Source: Candidatus Thermoflexus tengchongensis
GTDB lineage: Bacteria > Chloroflexota > Anaerolineae > Thermoflexales > Thermoflexaceae
Assembly: GCA_016842085.1 (NCBI GenBank)
Contig: JAEVEX010000021.1
Span: forward strand, 1-64,000
Length of the DNA: 64,000 nucleotides
Reading direction: 5' to 3'
Shown piece after piece: positions 59,535 through 64,000 of the stretch (within the stretch, counting starts at the first letter, position 1; every line of letters begins with the position of its first letter). The notes below the pieces were generated by a model. The model had not been told where the DNA came from. It did not search any database and was given only the letters and a program-made list of their open reading frames with translations. A program made the translations under genes and the position numbers.

Positions 59535-60194
59535 TTAAGTCCCCTCCTTCAGGCCGCCGGGGCCAAGGATCTGGCGAAGGCAGTCCAGGGCAGAAGGAAG
59601 GGGGTGCCTCCACAGCCATTCCACCTCGATCCAGAATCCGGGAACGGCGGTCGAGACCAGACGGCCCTTCGAGATCGCGCCCACCCGAGATCCCGGATGA
59701 TCGGCCCGATGGATCAGCACCTCGCGTCGCTCGGGATCCACCACCCAGTATTCCATCACCCCTCCCTCCTGATAAACGCGAGCCTTCTCCTCCCGATCAT
59801 AACGCCATGTCCCCGGCGAGCTGACCTCGATGATCAGATCCGCCGGACCATCGACCCACTCCTCCCGAATGCTCGAACGGCGATCCTGATGGATGAAAAA
59901 CAGATCCGGTTCTTTCGCGATTCCAGGCCTCAACCGCAGGAGCGCCGGCCCGTTCAGGACCTCACCCAGATCTCGCGCTTCCACGTATCCTTTCAACAGG
60001 AAGGTTAAAAAGCCGACCAGCCGTTGATGGTGCGGCGTTGCAGGCGAATGCACAATCACCTCCCCATCTTCAAACTCCCAGATCCGATCCTCAGGGGCCT
60101 CCTGGAAGTAACGTTCCTCGGTCCACCCGCTCAGGCGCAGGAGGAACGGCCCCTCGATCTCCTCACCGGCATCGGTCACCACGCGAACCCGCAT
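59535..60194 (-). CDS. Uma2 family (DUF820) PD-(D/E)XK endonuclease-like protein
   Basis: The protein has 219 residues. The Uma2 core includes EFEDGEVIVHSPATPHHQRLVGFL, KEPDLFFI, DLIIEVSSPGTWRYDREEKARVY and EYWVVDPERREV. The Asp of EPDL and Glu of IIEVSS with Lys of REEKARVY form the nuclease-like site. Many copies occur in thermophiles and cyanobacteria; the role is unknown. It follows the holB gene by about 9 bp on the same strand. Confidence 0.9.
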   Translation of the reverse strand: MRVRVVTDAGEEIEGPFLLRLSGWTEERYFQEAPEDRIWEFEDGEVIVHSPATPHHQRLVGFLTFLLKGYVEARDLGEVLNGPALLRLRPGIAKEPDLFFIHQDRRSSIREEWVDGPADLIIEVSSPGTWRYDREEKARVYQEGGVMEYWVVDPERREVLIHRADHPGSRVGAISKGRLVSTAVPGFWIEVEWLWRHPLPSALDCLRQILGPGGLKEGT

Positions 60195-60203
60195 CGGATC
60201 CCC

Positions 60204-61199
<996 letters not shown>

Positions 61200-61289
61200 A
61201 AACCCCTCAACCGATCCGTATCACCTGGCCGGGCGAAAGATCTGAAAGGATTGAGCGCACTTCTTCCATATAATATCCGCATCCCGACT

Positions 61290-61502
61290 TTACGCCTCAG
61301 CCAGCAGCAGGGTTTTCAGATGTTCCAGTACCCCGATGGCCTGCTCTCGAGTGACCGTGGGAAAATCCGCCAGAAACTCATCCAGAGTATGTCCGGCCTC
61401 CAGGTAATCCAGCAATACCTGGATCGGAACACGTGTGCCTGCAAACACCGGGGTGCCGCCCAGGATTTCCTGGGAACGGACAATCAATCGGTTTTTCGTC
61501 AT
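61290..61502 (-). CDS. DUF433 (antitoxin-like) small protein
   Basis: The protein has 70 residues. GGTPVFAGTRVPIQVLLDYLEAGHTLDEFLADFPTVTREQAI is a complete DUF433 domain. It is usually paired with DUF5615; here no toxin gene follows. The nearest DUF5615 gene is 12 kb away and truncated. It may be an orphan antitoxin. Confidence 0.88.
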   Translation of the reverse strand: MTKNRLIVRSQEILGGTPVFAGTRVPIQVLLDYLEAGHTLDEFLADFPTVTREQAIGVLEHLKTLLLAEA

Positions 61503-61602
61503 CAGGCAACTCCTTCTTAAGCGTTATTGTCTGGATTATAAACGATCAAATCTGGCGGTGAGGTGCGAGCGGACCGCACCCCACCGCCTTCCTTGTAAAA
61601 GG

Positions 61603-62034
61603 CTAAAAGGCGGGGCCGCCCAGGAGGCGTTCGATCTCCTCTTTGTGCCGGGTTTCGTCCTCAGCGAACATCTCCAGGGTGGCCTTCAGGCCGATGTCCC
61701 CGACGGCTTCAGCCTGGGCCGCCCGCTCCCGATAGCCAGCGATCGCCTCGAGCTCGAATTTGAGGGAATCCTCCAGCACGCCCCGCCAGTCGGAGACCTC
61801 CGTGGGCGCCTGCGGCTGAACCCGGGGGGTCCCACCCAGGGCCACGATCTTATCGGCCAGGTACATGGCGTGCTTGACCTCGTCCATCACCTCCTTCTGC
61901 AGAAGCTCCCGGACCTCGTGGCCGGCCAGGCCCTTGAGGACGCTGGCATGACGGATGTAGCGGATGATCGTGTTGAGCTCTGCATTGAGATCCCGGTTCA
62001 GTCCTTCGATGAGCTGCGTTAGCTTCTCATCCAT
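61603..62034 (-). CDS. Ferritin-like diiron protein (bacterioferritin/DPS-like)
   Basis: The protein has 143 residues, four-helix. Iron-ligand pattern is ELNTIIRYIRHAS, EVMDEVKHAMYLADKI, FELEAIAGYRERA and EDETRHKEEIE, giving the paired Glu and ExxH of ferritin-like proteins. The ATG at 62034 is taken because the longer frame is an unlike extension. It lies 55 bp before the acnA stop on the same strand. It may store iron or protect iron-sulfur enzymes such as aconitase. Confidence 0.88.
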   Translation of the reverse strand: MDEKLTQLIEGLNRDLNAELNTIIRYIRHASVLKGLAGHEVRELLQKEVMDEVKHAMYLADKIVALGGTPRVQPQAPTEVSDWRGVLEDSLKFELEAIAGYRERAAQAEAVGDIGLKATLEMFAEDETRHKEEIERLLGGPAF

Positions 62035-62089
62035 GGCAACCTCCCGCAGGGATAGGATGAAGAGAGCCTGGCCCCTCCCGCAAATCGCC

Positions 62090-64000
62090 TCAATGGGTCT
62101 CCTGAAGGATCCGCCGCAGCACCGCGGGCAGGATCCCGCCGTGCCGGTAGTATTCCACCTCCACCGGCGTGTCCAGGCGGGCGATGGCCGGGAAGACAAC
62201 CTCCGTCCCGTCGGCCCGTCGGGCCCGCACGGTCACCTCCTGTCGCGGCCGCAACCCGGCGGCGATCCCCTCGATGTCGTAGACCTCGAAGCCCGTTAGG
62301 CCCAGGGTCTCCCGGTTCTCGCCAGGACGGAATTGCAGTGGCAGCACGCCCATCCCCACCAGGTTGCTGCGGTGGATCCGCTCGAAGGACTCGGCCAGCA
62401 CCGCCTTCACCCCCAGCAGCGCCGTGCCCTTGGCCGCCCAATCCCGGGAGGAGCCGCTCCCGTATTCCTTGCCGGCGATGATGATGAGCGGGATGCCGGC
62501 CTCCTGATAGCGCATCGCCGCCTCATAGATCGTCATCTTCTCCCCGGTGGGGTGGTAAACGGTGTAACCCCCCTCCGTCCCCGGCACCAGCAGGTTCTTC
62601 AGACGGATATTGGCGAAGGTGCCGCGGATCATCACCTCGTGGTTGCCCCGCCGCGCGCCGTAGGTGTTGAAGTCAGCGGGCTGAACCCCCCGGGAGATCA
62701 GATACTGCCCGGCCGGGCTGTTGACGGCGATGCTGCCCGCGGGCGAGATGTGATCCGTTGTGATGGTGTCGCCCAGCACCGCCAGGGCCCGTGCCCCCCG
62801 GATGTCCTGCAACGGCGGCGGCTCCAGCGTGAAGTCCCGGAAGAACGGCGGCTCCTGAATGTAAGTGGACTCCGGATCCCATTCGTAGAGCTCTCCCTCC
62901 GGGACCGGGAGGCTTCGCCATCGCTCATCCCCTTCGAAGACACGGGCGTAACGGGCCCGGAACATCTCCGGATCCAGGCTCTCGCGGATCGTCCGCTGGA
63001 TCTCCTCCTGGGAAGGCCAGATGTCCCGCAGGAAGACCGGCTGGCCGTTGGGATCGTATCCCAGCGGCTCGCTCTCGAAATCGATGTCGATGCGGCCGGC
63101 CAGGGCGTAGGCCACCACCAGCATCGGGGAGGCCAGGTAGTTGGCGCGCACCAGTGGATGGATGCGGGCCTCGAAGTTGCGGTTGCCGCTCAGGACGGCG
63201 ACGGCCACCAGGTTGTGCTCCCGGATCGCTTTCGCGACGGGCTCCGGCAGCGGGCCGCTGTTGCCGATACAGGTGGTGCAGCCGAAGCCCACCAGGTGAA
63301 AGCGCAGGGCCTCCAGATACGGCAGCAGGTTCGCCCGGCGCAGGTAATCCACCACCACCGGCGAGCCGGGAGCCAGGCTGGTCTTCACATAGGGCTTCAC
63401 CGTCAGCCCTCGCTTCACCGCGTTGCGGGCCAGCAGCCCCGCCCCGATCATCACGGAGGGGTTGGAGGTATTGGTGCAGGAGGTGATGGCCGCGATGACC
63501 ACGGATCCATGCCCCAGGGCCACCATCTGGCCGTCCAGGCTCACCCACGTGGCCGGCGCGGAAGGAGCGGCCGTGGCCACCGGCGCCGGCGCGGCTGCGC
63601 CCCCTTCCCCTTCCAGCCGGCCGACCGCCGGAGCGTTCGCAGGGTTCGAGGCCGGCAGCATCGAGGCGATGTTCTCCCAGAACTGGCGCTTCACCTCCCG
63701 CAGAGGCACCCGGTCGTGGGGCCGCCGCGGGCCGGCCAGAGTGGGTTCGATTGTCCCCAGGTCCAGCTCCAGCACATCGGTGTATACAGGATCCGGACCA
63801 TGGCCATCGTAAAAGAGGCCCTGGGCTTTCGTGTAGCGCTCCACCAGGTCCACCAGCTCCGGATCCCGGCCGGTGCCCCGCAGATACGCCAGCGTCTCCT
63901 CGTCCACCGGGAAGAACCCGCAGGTCGCCCCATACTCCGGGGCCATGTTGGCGATGGTCGCCCGATCCGGAAGGCTGAGGCTCCGCAGACCAGGTCCGAA
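62090..64000 (-). CDS. acnA: Aconitate hydratase A (partial, N-terminus beyond the window)
   Basis: The 636 residues seen cover about the last two thirds of AcnA; the frame continues through the right edge, where LPDRATIANMAPEYGATCGFFPVD reads in frame. Fe-S cysteines are in TSCTNTSNP and in CTTCIGNSGPL. The swivel domain has YGSGSSRDWAAKGTALLGVKAVLAESFERIHRSNL. Between residues about 95 and 130 of the visible part there is a Pro/Ala-rich insertion (AAAPAPVATAAPSAPATW) that is unusual. It isomerises citrate and isocitrate in the TCA cycle. Confidence 0.93.
   Translation of the reverse strand, partial: FGPGLRSLSLPDRATIANMAPEYGATCGFFPVDEETLAYLRGTGRDPELVDLVERYTKAQGLFYDGHGPDPVYTDVLELDLGTIEPTLAGPRRPHDRVPLREVKRQFWENIASMLPASNPANAPAVGRLEGEGGAAAPAPVATAAPSAPATWVSLDGQMVALGHGSVVIAAITSCTNTSNPSVMIGAGLLARNAVKRGLTVKPYVKTSLAPGSPVVVDYLRRANLLPYLEALRFHLVGFGCTTCIGNSGPLPEPVAKAIREHNLVAVAVLSGNRNFEARIHPLVRANYLASPMLVVAYALAGRIDIDFESEPLGYDPNGQPVFLRDIWPSQEEIQRTIRESLDPEMFRARYARVFEGDERWRSLPVPEGELYEWDPESTYIQEPPFFRDFTLEPPPLQDIRGARALAVLGDTITTDHISPAGSIAVNSPAGQYLISRGVQPADFNTYGARRGNHEVMIRGTFANIRLKNLLVPGTEGGYTVYHPTGEKMTIYEAAMRYQEAGIPLIIIAGKEYGSGSSRDWAAKGTALLGVKAVLAESFERIHRSNLVGMGVLPLQFRPGENRETLGLTGFEVYDIEGIAAGLRPRQEVTVRARRADGTEVVFPAIARLDTPVEVEYYRHGGILPAVLRRILQETH

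Overview
The window is about 64 kb of GC-rich, gene-dense bacterial chromosome. Proteins are rich in Ala, Arg, Glu and Pro, spacers are short and GGAGG-type ribosome sites are common. Several features (Ala/Glu/Arg-rich heptad-repeat proteins with nuclease-like tails, a Ycf45/SpoIIIAA-like ATPase with a C-terminal R3H-like region, DUF433/DUF5615 and Uma2 proteins, HepT/MntA) fit a thermophilic member of the Chloroflexota, perhaps Thermoflexus-like. That placement is inference from gene style. No rRNA or tRNA gene was recognised.

Layout. 1-2.2 kb (+): the tail of a coiled-coil/nuclease-like protein, then a class V aminotransferase. 2.4-38.1 kb (all minus strand): a 35-gene catabolic and transport island in two blocks. 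The first transcribed block (38145 down to 25156, 13 genes) starts with a FCD-type GntR regulator behind a strong sigma70-like promoter that overlaps an inverted repeat. It continues with an M24 hydrolase, a 2-hydroxyacid dehydrogenase, an isopropylmalate/homocitrate-synthase-like enzyme, an acyl-CoA dehydrogenase, an alcohol dehydrogenase, an ACMSD-like amidohydrolase, an aldehyde dehydrogenase and a sulfonate/nitrate-type ABC importer, and ends at a 14-bp perfect hairpin. The second block (24988 down to 2376, 22 genes) carries three cupins, three nitrilase-family genes (one a tandem fusion), two zinc alcohol dehydrogenases, a complete Liv-type importer with two tandem binding proteins, a hydantoinase/allantoinase-like amidohydrolase, an M24 peptidase, an AhpD-like protein with an in-frame TGA, an NCS1-like permease, a CocE-type hydrolase, an isochorismatase-fold hydrolase, a cyclase and a phytoene-desaturase-like oxidoreductase. 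Together these suggest uptake and stepwise hydrolysis and oxidation of nitrogen-containing organic compounds (nitriles, cyclic amides, amides); the exact substrate cannot be read from sequence.

38.4-64 kb is mostly housekeeping: rpiB, prmC, aroE, the R3H ATPase, a second coiled-coil protein, purH, an SPFH protein with an HTH tail, TauE/SafE, two small heme-copper-oxidase-like membrane proteins, a CopD-like protein, a DUF5615 remnant, the HepT/MntA toxin-antitoxin pair, the lutABC lactate-oxidation operon, two glycosyltransferases, a VOC/epimerase, VanZ, glmS, Uma2, holB, DUF433, a ferritin-like protein and the C-terminal part of aconitase running off the right edge.

The most interesting observation is at 11343-11891. 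A carboxymuconolactone-decarboxylase/AhpD-like reading frame is interrupted by an in-frame TGA exactly where the second Cys of a CxxC motif would lie, and a perfect 8-bp stem with a G-starting loop follows at the spacing expected of a bacterial SECIS. This makes it a candidate selenoprotein (CxxU). Other points are a 437-bp identical block shared by two otherwise diverged binding-protein genes, a nitrilase fusion with an inactivated second half, and a solitary type I-E-like CRISPR repeat between glmS and the Uma2 gene.
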